From Nonomuraea sp. MG754425 (GTDB taxonomy: Bacteria; Actinomycetota; Actinomycetes; Streptosporangiales; Streptosporangiaceae), in contig NZ_SSXE01000052.1 in NCBI RefSeq assembly GCF_021699195.1, positions 1 to 50,489 of the forward strand: 50,489 nt of DNA. The letters are read 5' to 3'. The notes under the pieces were generated by a model that was given only the letters and a program-made list of their open reading frames with translations, searched no databases and was not told where the DNA came from. The position numbers and the translations under genes are program-made. This document shows positions 42,511 to 50,489 of this stretch, piece by piece. The number at the start of each line of letters is the position of its first letter. Position 1 is the stretch's first letter.

Positions 42511-43811
42511 ACGAGGAAGAGGCGTGGCGGTACGCCGACGAACTGCGCGAGCGGGTGCGCCCGCCGGAGTTCCCCGACCGCTGGTTCGACCTGACCGACT
42601 TCGGCGGCGGCGAGACGTGGACGGAGGCGTTCCGGGCCGCGATCGAGACCTGCCACGAGGCGGGCGGCGGGCATGTGCGGGTGCCGCCGGGCACGTACCC
42701 GACCGGGGCCATCCACCTGCTGAGCAACGTGGACCTGCACGTGGAGGCGGGCGCGACGATCCTGTTCAGCACCGACCCGGCCGACTACCTGCCGGCCGTC
42801 TACACCCGCTTCTCGGCCATCGAGTGCTACAACTACTCCCCCTTCGTCTACGCCTACGGCCAGGAGAACATCGCGATCACCGGCGGCGGCACGCTGGACG
42901 GCTCGGCCGGGCCCGAGCACTGGTGGCCGTGGGTCGGGACGCCGGAGTTCGGCTACCGGGAGGGCATGCCGTACGAGGCCGGGGACTGGGCCGAGTTGCA
43001 GCGTATGGCCGCCGAGGGGGTGCCGGTGGAGGAGCGGGTGTTCGGGGCCGGTCACTACCTGCGGCCGAACATGATCCAGCCGTACCTGTGCCGCAACGTG
43101 CTGGTGGAGGGCGTGCGCCTCGTACGCTCCCCCATGTGGGAGATCCACCCGGTCCGCTGCGAGAACGTGCTGGTCAGGAACGTGGACATCTACTCACACG
43201 GCCCGAACAACGACGGCTGCGACCCCGAGTCGTGCCGGTCGGTGGTGATCTCGGGCTGCGTGTTCGACGTGGGCGACGACTGCATCGCCGTCAAGGCGGG
43301 CCGCGGCCCCGACGGCCGGCGGGTGGGGGTGCCGTGCGAGGACGTGCTGATCGAGGACTGCGACATGCGCTACCGCTACGGCTCGGTCGCGATCGGCACG
43401 GACACGACCGGCGGGATCCGCAACGTGTTCGTCCAGCGCTGCCGCTGGGGCGGCCCCGGCCTGTACTTCGGGCTCTACATCAAGACGAACTCGGTGCGGG
43501 GCGGCTTCGTGGAGAACGTCTTCGTGCGGGACGTGGAGATCAGCGAGCTGACCAAGGAGGCCGTGTCGATCGACCTCTACCACGGTGACGGGCACAACGG
43601 GGACGACCCGCCGCCGATCCGCAACATCAGCGTGGCGGGCGTGCGCAGCGATCGCACGCGCAGCGCGTACCTGCTGCGGGGTTATCCGGAGCAGCCGCTG
43701 CGCGACATCACGATCAGGGACAGCTCGTTCGCGCGGGTGCTGCGCGCGGACGTGGTCGGCGACGTCGAGGGCCTGTCGGTGCGGCGGGTCACGGTGGCCG
43801 ACCCGCCCTGA
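42507..43811 (+). CDS. Intracellular GH28 polygalacturonase-like enzyme
   Basis: A 434-residue beta-helix glycosidase with no signal peptide, so cytoplasmic and probably exo-acting on imported oligogalacturonides or rhamnogalacturonan pieces. GH28 motifs: NND at 234-236 with D239, GDDC (D257, D258), and the basic site YIKT (K326). The GHG motif near residue 290 reads YRYGS, so the conserved histidine is Y291. A change at that point is seen in some specialised exo- or rhamnogalacturonan GH28 enzymes; alternatively activity is reduced. The gene ends the large operon, 17 bases before a strong stem-loop. Confidence 0.92.
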   Translation: MNEEEAWRYADELRERVRPPEFPDRWFDLTDFGGGETWTEAFRAAIETCHEAGGGHVRVPPGTYPTGAIHLLSNVDLHVEAGATILFSTDPADYLPAVYTRFSAIECYNYSPFVYAYGQENIAITGGGTLDGSAGPEHWWPWVGTPEFGYREGMPYEAGDWAELQRMAAEGVPVEERVFGAGHYLRPNMIQPYLCRNVLVEGVRLVRSPMWEIHPVRCENVLVRNVDIYSHGPNNDGCDPESCRSVVISGCVFDVGDDCIAVKAGRGPDGRRVGVPCEDVLIEDCDMRYRYGSVAIGTDTTGGIRNVFVQRCRWGGPGLYFGLYIKTNSVRGGFVENVFVRDVEISELTKEAVSIDLYHGDGHNGDDPPPIRNISVAGVRSDRTRSAYLLRGYPEQPLRDITIRDSSFARVLRADVVGDVEGLSVRRVTVADPP

Positions 43812-43828
43812 CGGGCCCGCCGTCACAG

Positions 43829-43863
43829 GACGGCGCCGCCTCCAGGGTGGAGGCGGCGCCGTC
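43829..43863 (+). terminator. Strong bidirectional stem-loop between convergent genes
   Basis: GACGGCGCCGCCTCC (43829-43843) and its exact complement (43849-43863) form a perfect 15-bp stem with loop AGGGT. It lies between the end of GH28 and the end of the minus-strand GH127 gene, so it can stop transcription from both sides. No U tract. Confidence 0.75.
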
Positions 43864-43876
43864 GTCGGTCGCGCGG

Positions 43877-45754
43877 TCAGTGCATCGGCGCCCAGATCGT
43901 CATCGGCCCGGCGCCGCGGTTGGCCCAGGCGTAGTACGGCACGAACGTGAGATCGACCGGCCCCGTGTGCTCGGGCTCGCGGGGCCCGTCCGCGCTCCGG
44001 TACGGGAAGCCCGCGTCGTCCTCGCGGTGCGCGTGCACCCGGCCGCGCGCGAGCACCGGCACCACCTCGGCGGGCAGGCCGGCGACCGGGGAGCCGTCCC
44101 GCAGGGCGGGGTCCGCCGCCACGCACAGGTCGTCCACGATGGCGCCGGGGTGGTCGGGCTGTTCCAGGCAGTAGACCAGCGGGCCGCGCTCGACGGCGAC
44201 CTGCCCGCGCGCCACGTCCAGCCGGGGCACGGCGGCGGTCAGGCGGGGGCGGACGGCGAGGTCGAGGGTGATCCGGTCGCCGGGCCGCCACGTCCGCCGG
44301 ACGCGGTGGTACCCGCCGGCGCGTGCGGGCTGCCCGTCCACGCCCGCCCCGTCGGCCCAGGCGGGGATGCGCAGCGCGAGCGTCCAGGGCCGGTCGGGGG
44401 TCTCGCGGACCACGATCTCGACCCGGCCGTCCCACGGGTAGTCGGTGCGCACCTCCAGCAGGGCGCCGCGCGCCCGGATCTCGCCGGAGGCGTACAGGTG
44501 CACCTGTACGCCCTCTTCGTCCTCGGAGGCGAGGTAGTGGCCGAGGGAGGAGAACAGGCGCATGACGTTGGGCGGGCAGCAGGCGGTGCCGTACCAGTCC
44601 TGGCGGCCCCGGGCGGCGGCGCGCCGGTCGTCGGGGTTGGCTCCGGCGCGCACCCGCAGCGCGTTGACGTAGAAGAAGCGGTCGCCGCCGAGCGAGAGGC
44701 CGGGCAGGACGGCGTTGTAGAGGGTGCGCTCCATCAGGTCGGCGAAGTCGGCCTCGCCGGTGGCGAGGAGCATCCGCCAGGCCCACTGCACGCTGCCGAC
44801 CGCGGCGCAGGTCTCGCAGTAGGCGGTCTCGGGGGTGAGCTCGTGCGGGCCGCCGAACTGCTCGCCGTACCAGACGGAGCCCAGGCCGCCCGTCAGGTAC
44901 GTCTTGGTGGCCACCATGTCGCGCCACTGGCGGGCGAGCGCGGCGAGGAGGTCCTCGTCGGCGGTCTCGACGGCGACGTCCGTGGCCCCGGCGGCCAGGT
45001 ACACGGCGCGGACGGCGTGCCCCTCGACGGTGGTGGCCCGCCGCAGCGGCACCCGGTCCTGGCGGATGCCGGGGCCGTGGTGGCCCTTGAGCGGCAGCGT
45101 CTCGCCGCCCCTGGTGGTGACCATGCGGGCGGCCAGGTCGAGGTAGGGGCGGGTGCCGGTCTCGCGGTAGAGCTCGGCCAGCGCGGTCTCGATCTCGGGG
45201 TGCCCGTCGAGGGTGTCCGCGGGCAGGTCCTTGACGAGGTGGTCGGCCAGGCGGGTGGCGACCCGCAGCAGCGTGTCGTCGCCGACGGCGCGGCTGCCGG
45301 CGACGGCGGCCTGCATGAGGTGGCCCGCGCAGTAGAGCTCGTGGCTGGAGGCCAGGTCGGAGTAGCGCTCGCGGCCGGTGAGCTGGGTGTGGGTGTGCAG
45401 GTAGCCGTCGGGGGCCTGGGCCGCCGCGACCAGCCCGGCCGCCTCCTCGTACGCCTTCGCCAGCACGCCGTTGTCGGCCCGGCCGCGTTCCCAGGCCAGC
45501 GCCTCCAGCCACTTGTAGACGTCGGAGTCGGCGAAGACCTTGCCCTGGTGCCCGCCTGCGGAGCCGCGGGCGGCCCGTTCGAGGTTGGCGAAGGCGCCGG
45601 ACTCGCGGATCCGCGTGCCGCCCAGCGGGATGGTCACGTCGCGGTTGACCCGCTGCCGCGCGGCCCAGAAGCCGCCTCCGACGCGCCCCGCACGGGCCGG
45701 TCGCAAGGTCACTGCCGCCTCCGGGCGCGGGCGCACCACCGAATCATCGCTCAT
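43877..45754 (-). CDS. GH127 beta-L-arabinofuranosidase (DUF1680)
   Basis: A 625-residue cytoplasmic enzyme. From ATG 45754 (MSDDSVVR), the family opening GGGFWAARQRVNRDVTIPLG is followed by an (alpha/alpha)6 barrel and C-terminal beta domains. The zinc/thiolate site of this retaining family is complete: E314 and C316 (YCETC) and the pair C392-C393 (ACCPPN), with spacing close to characterised GH127 enzymes. It removes terminal beta-L-arabinofuranose, as found in rhamnogalacturonan II side chains and hydroxyproline arabinans. An upstream in-frame ATG at 45808 has no ribosome binding site. It is the only minus-strand CAZyme in the pectin part, divergent from the GH127-like gene. Confidence 0.95.
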   Translation of the reverse strand: MSDDSVVRPRPEAAVTLRPARAGRVGGGFWAARQRVNRDVTIPLGGTRIRESGAFANLERAARGSAGGHQGKVFADSDVYKWLEALAWERGRADNGVLAKAYEEAAGLVAAAQAPDGYLHTHTQLTGRERYSDLASSHELYCAGHLMQAAVAGSRAVGDDTLLRVATRLADHLVKDLPADTLDGHPEIETALAELYRETGTRPYLDLAARMVTTRGGETLPLKGHHGPGIRQDRVPLRRATTVEGHAVRAVYLAAGATDVAVETADEDLLAALARQWRDMVATKTYLTGGLGSVWYGEQFGGPHELTPETAYCETCAAVGSVQWAWRMLLATGEADFADLMERTLYNAVLPGLSLGGDRFFYVNALRVRAGANPDDRRAAARGRQDWYGTACCPPNVMRLFSSLGHYLASEDEEGVQVHLYASGEIRARGALLEVRTDYPWDGRVEIVVRETPDRPWTLALRIPAWADGAGVDGQPARAGGYHRVRRTWRPGDRITLDLAVRPRLTAAVPRLDVARGQVAVERGPLVYCLEQPDHPGAIVDDLCVAADPALRDGSPVAGLPAEVVPVLARGRVHAHREDDAGFPYRSADGPREPEHTGPVDLTFVPYYAWANRGAGPMTIWAPMH

Positions 45755-45792
45755 GCGGCCATCGTGCCCCAGACTTACATATCCAACAAGCC

Positions 45793-45875
45793 ACGAATAT
45801 TTATACACATCTTGACGGCGACCTCACGGGCGAAGGAGGGTGAATGTGACATCTATGCATAACTGAATATTTATG
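45793..45875 (+). promoter_or_regulatory. Divergent intergenic region with two GAATATTTAT direct repeats, candidate operators
   Basis: GAATATTTATACACA (45795-45809) and GAATATTTATGTGCA (45866-45880) are direct repeats 71 bases apart between the divergent GH127 and GH127-like genes. They resemble half of the palindrome at 18935. A TTGACG at 45812 and, on the minus strand, TATAAAT near 45806-45800 are possible promoter parts; I cannot define complete promoters. Confidence 0.4.
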
Positions 45876-45893
45876 TGCAACGAAGGGATGGAG

Positions 45894-47600
45894 ATGCCTG
45901 AGATCCCCGACACGGTGCTGCTCGAGGAACGGGCCGAACTGGCGATGAACGCGGTGGCCGGGCTGCCGGACGCGGACATGAGCGGCATTCCGTACTTCAG
46001 CGCCGACCTGCTGGCCCGCCCGGCGGTCCTGCGGCACGGCGACTGGGACTGGGGCTCCAGCCACGGCCGGCTGCTCGACGCCTGCCTGCTGGCCAGGCAG
46101 ATGACCGGCCAGGACACGTGGCGGGAGGTCGAGGAGGGCTTCAGGACCAGGCTCGCCGGCTTCTTCGGCGCGGACGGCCTGAGCTACCGGCACGCCCGTC
46201 CGGAACGCGGCTGGCCGGCCAACGCCAACCTCATCGACCAGCGGGCCGTGCTGCTCTCGCTGACCACGTGGTTCGTCTCCGACGGCGACCCCGAGGCGAA
46301 GAAGCTGGTGGACCGGCACGTGGCCGCGCTCAAACGGATCGCGATCAAGGAGCGGGACGTGTGGTTCTACCCCGCCTCCGAGTACACCCCCGGCGGCTGG
46401 CCCTCCCCCAACGCGATCGCGCTGCACCTGGCCCCCGACCCGGCCTCGTTCAGCGGCCGGTTGATCATGCCGCTGCTCCGCTACCACCAGGCGACGGGCA
46501 ACGAGGACGCGCTGGAGCTGTGCGGCTGGTTCGCCCGGCTGATCGTGCACAAGAGCGGCGTGTTCAACGAGGACGGCGGCTTCAACCCGGCGCGGGCCTA
46601 CCGCAGCGGCCACTTCCACACCCGCCTGGGCACCCTGGAAGGGCTGGCCCGCTACGCCCGTCACACCGGCGACCACGAGCTGACCGCGTTCGTGCGCCGA
46701 AGCTACGACTGGGCGCTCGGCCAGGCCACCGCGTTCGGCTGGACGCCCGGCGACCTGGCCGACCAGCGCTACGAGCACGAGAGCTGCTCCCTGGTCGACC
46801 TCATCGGCACCGGCACGACGCTGGCCGCCTCCGGGCACACCGCCTACTGGGGCGTGGTCGAACGGTTCCTGCGCAACCACCTCGTCGAGTCGCAGCTCCT
46901 CGACCTGGGCTGGGTCGAGTCCGCGCCCGACGCCTCGGGCGACGAGCCGGGCTGGAGCACGCACGTACGGGTGGGCGAGCGCGTCCGCGGGGCCTTCGCC
47001 GGTTACGGGGCCCCCAACGACTACGTCTGCGACGTCGAGCTGGGCCGCGGCCACACCGCCGACGTGCAGGCGTGCTGCGTCGGCTCCGGCGTGCGCGGCC
47101 TGTTCTGGGGCTGGAACTCGATCGTCACCTCCGACGACCGGGTGACCCGCGTCAACCTGCTCCTCACCCGCGCCACCCGACGGGTCACCGTGCTCAGCCA
47201 CCTGCCCCACGAGGGCCGGGTGGACCTCGACGTGCACGAGGACCTGCCGGAGCTGCGGCTGCGGGTGCCCGACTGGGCCGGGTACGCGAAGGTCCGCGTG
47301 ACACGCGGCACCGAGAGCGTCGAGGGCGGCCAGGCCGGGGTGTGGGCGCCCGACGGCTACCTGTCGATCCCCGCCCCGCGTGCGGGCGAGCGCGTCACGG
47401 TCACCTTCCCCGTCCCGGAGACGACCAGCACCGAGGTCGCGGCCGGGCGCGAGTACCAGGTGCGCTGGCGCGGCGACGACGTGATCGGCATCAGCCCGGA
47501 GGGGACCGCCCGGCCGATGTACAGCGGGCGCAAGGTGCACCCGACCGCCCCGAAGCGGCACTACGAACTGACCCGGCCCGCGAAGGAGTGGACGTGGTGA
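45894..47600 (+). CDS. GH127-clan-like enzyme (DUF1680-type) with zinc-cysteine motif
   Basis: A 568-residue cytoplasmic protein, unlike the divergent GH127 in overall sequence but with the same active-site signature: E296 and C298 (HESCSLVDLI) and C394-C395 (QACCVGSG). Downstream, LRLRVPDWAGYAKVRV matches the C-terminal beta part of the clan. The barrel has SSHGRLLDACLLARQMTG and TRLGTLEGLARYARHTGD helices. I use ATG 45894, which has GAAGGG six bases upstream; ATG 45873 and 45888 lack proper spacing. It probably removes another L-arabinofuranose or related sugar. It overlaps the GH78 gene by 4 bases. Confidence 0.9.
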   Translation: MPEIPDTVLLEERAELAMNAVAGLPDADMSGIPYFSADLLARPAVLRHGDWDWGSSHGRLLDACLLARQMTGQDTWREVEEGFRTRLAGFFGADGLSYRHARPERGWPANANLIDQRAVLLSLTTWFVSDGDPEAKKLVDRHVAALKRIAIKERDVWFYPASEYTPGGWPSPNAIALHLAPDPASFSGRLIMPLLRYHQATGNEDALELCGWFARLIVHKSGVFNEDGGFNPARAYRSGHFHTRLGTLEGLARYARHTGDHELTAFVRRSYDWALGQATAFGWTPGDLADQRYEHESCSLVDLIGTGTTLAASGHTAYWGVVERFLRNHLVESQLLDLGWVESAPDASGDEPGWSTHVRVGERVRGAFAGYGAPNDYVCDVELGRGHTADVQACCVGSGVRGLFWGWNSIVTSDDRVTRVNLLLTRATRRVTVLSHLPHEGRVDLDVHEDLPELRLRVPDWAGYAKVRVTRGTESVEGGQAGVWAPDGYLSIPAPRAGERVTVTFPVPETTSTEVAAGREYQVRWRGDDVIGISPEGTARPMYSGRKVHPTAPKRHYELTRPAKEWTW

Positions 47601-50323
47601 ACATGGCGGAACCGCCCATGCCGCAGGACGTGGTGAGCCCGGACGGGCTGCCCATGCCGGACGACTGGTCGCTGCCGGAGCCGCCCGCCGCGCCCGAACT
47701 CCGCCCGTACGACCTGCGCTGCGAGCACCGCGACACCCCGCTCGGGGTCGGCACGGCCGCCCCCAGGCTGAGCTGGCGGCTGGCCTCCGACCGGCGCGGC
47801 GACGCCCCGGCCGGCCACCGGATCACGGTGCGCGGCCCCGGCGACGTCCTGGCCTGGGACAGCGGCTGGATCGACGGGCCGGACGTCAGCGCCGGCTACG
47901 GCGGCGCGCCGCTGGCGTCGTTCGCCCGCTACACCTGGCAGGTCGAGGTGCGCGACGGCGGGTCCGCGCGGTCCTGGTTCGACACCGGGGTGCTGCACGC
48001 CGACGAGTGGCGCACGGCCTGGATCGAGCACGACCCCGAGACCGAGCCGCCGTTCGAACCGCCCACGGACGACCGCGAGCCGCGCACCGTGCGCACGTCC
48101 CACCTGCCCGCGCCGCGCTACTTCCGTCGCGTGCTCGACCTGCGCCCGGCCAGCGCCGTGCGGATCGCGGTCACCGCCCGCGGCCTGTACGAGCTGCGCG
48201 TCAACGGCCGGCGCGTCGGCGACGGCGAGCTGACGCCCGGCTGGACCGACTACCGGCAGCGCATCCCGTACCAGGTGTACGACGTCACGGACCTGGCCGG
48301 GGACGGGCCCTTGTGCGTGGGCGCGGTGCTCGCGGACGGCTGGTGGTCGGGCAGCCTCGGCTGGGACGGCCGCCGGCAGGCCCAGCACTACGGCCGGCGT
48401 CCGCAACTGCTCGTCCAGCTCGTGGCCGAGCACCCCGACGGCACCCGCACCGTGATCGGCTCCGACGGGCGCTGGAAGGAGACGACCGGCCCGCTGCGCT
48501 ACGCCGACCTGCTCATGGGCGAGTCATACGACGCCCGCCTGGAGCACGACGGCTGGGACCTGCCGGGCTTCGACGACTCCGCCTGGGCCCCCGCCCGCGT
48601 CGCCGACACCGACCTGACGGTGCTCGTGCCGTCCGTGACCGAGCCCGTGCGGGTGACGCAGGACCTGACCCCGGTCGAGCGCACCACCCGGGACGGCCGG
48701 ACGATCGTGGACCTGGGCCAGAACATCGCCGGCCGGGTCCGCCTGACCCTGCGCGGCGCGCCGGCGGGCACCCGCGTGACGCTCCGGCACGGCGAGGCGC
48801 TCACCTCCGACGGCGACCTCTACACCGCCAACCTGCGCTCGGCCGAGGCCACCGACCACTACGTGGCGGCGGGCCGGGCCGAGGAGACGTTCGAGCCGCG
48901 CTTCACCGTGCACGGCTTCCGCTACGTCGAGGTCGCCGGGCACGCCGACGTCGAGGTCGTGGGCCGGGCGATGCACTCGGACACGCCGGTGGCGGGCGAG
49001 TTCTCCTGCTCCGACGCCACGGTGCGCCGGCTCGTCAGCAACATCCGGTGGAGCCAGCGCGACAACTTCGTCTCCGTGCCGACCGACTGCCCGCAGCGCG
49101 ACGAACGGCTCGGCTGGACCGCCGACGCGCAGGTGTTCCTGCCCACGGCCTGCTACAACGCGGACGTGGCGGCGTTCTTCACCGGCTGGCTGGCCGACCT
49201 GCGCAGCGCGCAGACGCCCGACGGCGCGGTGCCGGACGTCGTGCCGCACGTCATGACCGAGCGCAACGGCACCCCCGCCTGGGGCGACGCCGCCACGATC
49301 GTGCCGTGGCACCTGTACCAGGTCTACGGCGACGAGCGGGTGCTGCGCGACAGCCTGCCCAGCATGCGCCGCTGGGTGGACCACATCGAACGCCACAACC
49401 CCGGCCTCGTCTGGCGCGAGCGGGTCGGCAGCCACTACGGCGACTGGCTCCAGGCCGGCGTGCGCACCGACCGGGACGTGCTGGCCACCGCGTACTTCGC
49501 GCTCAGCGCCGACCTGACCGCGCGGGCCGCCGCCGTACTCGGCGAGCACGAGACGCACGCCCGGTACGCGGACCTGCGGGCGCGGATCGGCGAGGTGTTC
49601 GCGCGGGAGTTCGTCGCCCCGGACGGGCGGATCACCGGCGACACGCAGACCGGCTACCTGCTGGCGCTCGCGCACTCCCTGGTCCCCGCCGACCTCGTGC
49701 CCGCCGCCGTCGCCCACCTGGTGGCCGACCTGGAACGGCGCGGGCGGCGGCTGACCACCGGGTTCGCCGGGGTGGGGCTGCTCGGCCCCGTCCTGTCCGA
49801 GCACGGGCACGCCGACCTGGCGTACGCGCTGCTGCACGACGACCGGTACCCGTCGTGGGGGTACTCGATCAAGCGCGGGGCCACCACGATCTGGGAGCGG
49901 TGGGACGGCTGGACCGAGGAGGCCGGCTTCGGCCCCGTCGCCATGAACTCCTTCAACCACTACGCGCTGGGCTCCGTCGGCGCGTGGTTGTACGCCGGCG
50001 TGGCGGGGCTCGGGCAGGAGGAGGACTCCGTGGGCTTCCGCCGTCCGCGGATCCGGCCCCTGGTCGGCGGGTCGCTGCGGTGGGCGTCGGCCGCGTACGA
50101 CACGCCGCTCGGACGGCTGGACAGCCGGTGGGAGGTGGACGGGGGCACGCTGCGGCTGTCGGTGCGGATCCCGCCCGGCGCGGTGGCCACCGTGCACGTG
50201 CCCACCACGGATCCCGCGTCGGTGCGCGAGTCCGGCGAGCCGGTGACCGGGGCCGAGTGGACCGGCTCGGCCGTGGTGTGCCGGGTGAAGTCCGGCCGGT
50301 ACTCCTTCACCTCGGCGTGGTGA
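47597..50323 (+). CDS. GH78 alpha-L-rhamnosidase
   Basis: A 908-residue cytoplasmic enzyme. N-terminal beta domains (LRCEHRDTPLGVGTAAPRLS, DSGWIDGPDVSAGYGG) lead to the rhamnosidase domain with YELRVNGRRVGDGELTPGWT and the (alpha/alpha)6 barrel. The catalytic acid segment reads VPTDCPQRDERLGWTADAQV, and the base segment is GATTIWERWDGW; FNHYALGSVGAWLY follows, then the C-terminal beta-sandwich. I choose GTG 47597 (AAGGAG upstream; GTGA overlap with the previous stop); GTG 47594 is equally possible. With the secreted GH106 it gives an outside and an inside rhamnosidase. Confidence 0.95.
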   Translation: MNMAEPPMPQDVVSPDGLPMPDDWSLPEPPAAPELRPYDLRCEHRDTPLGVGTAAPRLSWRLASDRRGDAPAGHRITVRGPGDVLAWDSGWIDGPDVSAGYGGAPLASFARYTWQVEVRDGGSARSWFDTGVLHADEWRTAWIEHDPETEPPFEPPTDDREPRTVRTSHLPAPRYFRRVLDLRPASAVRIAVTARGLYELRVNGRRVGDGELTPGWTDYRQRIPYQVYDVTDLAGDGPLCVGAVLADGWWSGSLGWDGRRQAQHYGRRPQLLVQLVAEHPDGTRTVIGSDGRWKETTGPLRYADLLMGESYDARLEHDGWDLPGFDDSAWAPARVADTDLTVLVPSVTEPVRVTQDLTPVERTTRDGRTIVDLGQNIAGRVRLTLRGAPAGTRVTLRHGEALTSDGDLYTANLRSAEATDHYVAAGRAEETFEPRFTVHGFRYVEVAGHADVEVVGRAMHSDTPVAGEFSCSDATVRRLVSNIRWSQRDNFVSVPTDCPQRDERLGWTADAQVFLPTACYNADVAAFFTGWLADLRSAQTPDGAVPDVVPHVMTERNGTPAWGDAATIVPWHLYQVYGDERVLRDSLPSMRRWVDHIERHNPGLVWRERVGSHYGDWLQAGVRTDRDVLATAYFALSADLTARAAAVLGEHETHARYADLRARIGEVFAREFVAPDGRITGDTQTGYLLALAHSLVPADLVPAAVAHLVADLERRGRRLTTGFAGVGLLGPVLSEHGHADLAYALLHDDRYPSWGYSIKRGATTIWERWDGWTEEAGFGPVAMNSFNHYALGSVGAWLYAGVAGLGQEEDSVGFRRPRIRPLVGGSLRWASAAYDTPLGRLDSRWEVDGGTLRLSVRIPPGAVATVHVPTTDPASVRESGEPVTGAEWTGSAVVCRVKSGRYSFTSAW

Positions 50324-50489
50324 GGTCCGGCGGCCGGCCGGTGACCACCTGGTCGGCCGCCGCCGAGGCGCTCGGGGCGCGGCTGCGGGAGGTGACGGTC
50401 CGCAACGTGGTGCGCGCCCGCGTGGGCGGGACGGGGCTGCGGGTGCGGCGGACCAACGCCTTCGGCGGGCGTCCCGTCACGTTCGGGCG
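50320..50489 (+). CDS. SGNH/GDSL hydrolase family protein (partial, 3' end outside window)
   Basis: The first 56 codons of a gene starting at GTG 50320, which overlaps the GH78 stop (GTGA); GTG 50341 is an in-frame alternative. The sequence VTTWSAAAEALGARLREVTV and LRVRRTNAFGGRPV matches the N-terminal beta-domain of actinobacterial SGNH/GDSL hydrolases, where TWxAS and RLSNAFG are usual. No signal peptide precedes it, unlike most of these secreted proteins, so it may be cytoplasmic. In this locus a deacetylating esterase is a sensible guess; the catalytic part lies beyond the window. Confidence 0.75.
   Translation, partial: MRSGGRPVTTWSAAAEALGARLREVTVRNVVRARVGGTGLRVRRTNAFGGRPVTFG

Overview
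This is a very GC-rich, densely packed stretch of an actinomycete chromosome. GTG and TTG starts, 4-base stop/start overlaps, Tat-exported lipoproteins and ECF42-type sigma factors all fit, and a Streptosporangiales/Nonomuraea- or Streptomyces-like host is my best guess. Nearly everything in the window concerns breakdown of plant pectin, most plausibly its complex side-chained parts (rhamnogalacturonan, and possibly rhamnogalacturonan II or apiogalacturonan). There is no stretch of more than 300 bases without a gene, and I found no tRNA, rRNA, CRISPR array or intact transposon.

Layout. (1) 1-1041, minus strand: a partial GntR/FCD regulator fused to an IS630-type helix-turn-helix. (2) 1202-8708: a six-gene operon with a sugar ABC importer (binding protein and two permeases, no ATPase), a cytoplasmic protein of unknown family, an RraA-family protein and a secreted beta-helix protein resembling GH141; it is followed by a perfect 30-base palindrome. 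(3) 8845-11922: a Tat-exported GH106 alpha-L-rhamnosidase. (4) 11938-15954, minus strand: two tandem ECF42 sigma factor/DGPF modules plus a DUF998 membrane protein, an island unrelated to pectin. (5) 16183-18913: a secreted pectin methylesterase overlapping a Tat-exported alpha/beta hydrolase. (6) 18965-25349: a six-gene operon that reads as a non-oxidative D-apiose pathway (TIM-barrel isomerase, two-subunit transketolase, FGGY kinase), with a nucleoside-hydrolase-like protein and a SorC regulator. (7) 25627-43811: a tightly coupled 13-gene run: secreted PL1 pectate lyase, complete peptide/oligosaccharide-type ABC importer, two BNR propeller proteins, an orphan binding protein, a GH140-like (apiosidase-type) hydrolase with a degenerate paralogue, an unknown probable (alpha/alpha) hydrolase and an intracellular GH28. 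It ends at a strong hairpin. (8) 43877-50323: a minus-strand GH127, a divergent GH127-like enzyme and a GH78 alpha-L-rhamnosidase, then the start of an SGNH/GDSL hydrolase cut by the window edge.

How the parts fit. Enzymes with export signals (PL1, pectin methylesterase, GH106, GH141-like, esterase-like hydrolase, one BNR protein) would open and trim the polymer outside. The ABC systems would import oligosaccharides. Enzymes without signals (GH28, GH78, two GH127-clan proteins, GH140-like, unknowns) would finish the job in the cytoplasm. Apiose freed there would enter the isomerase-kinase-transketolase route. The substrate assignment is inference from gene content; family calls rest on motifs read by eye, and nothing was searched against a database.
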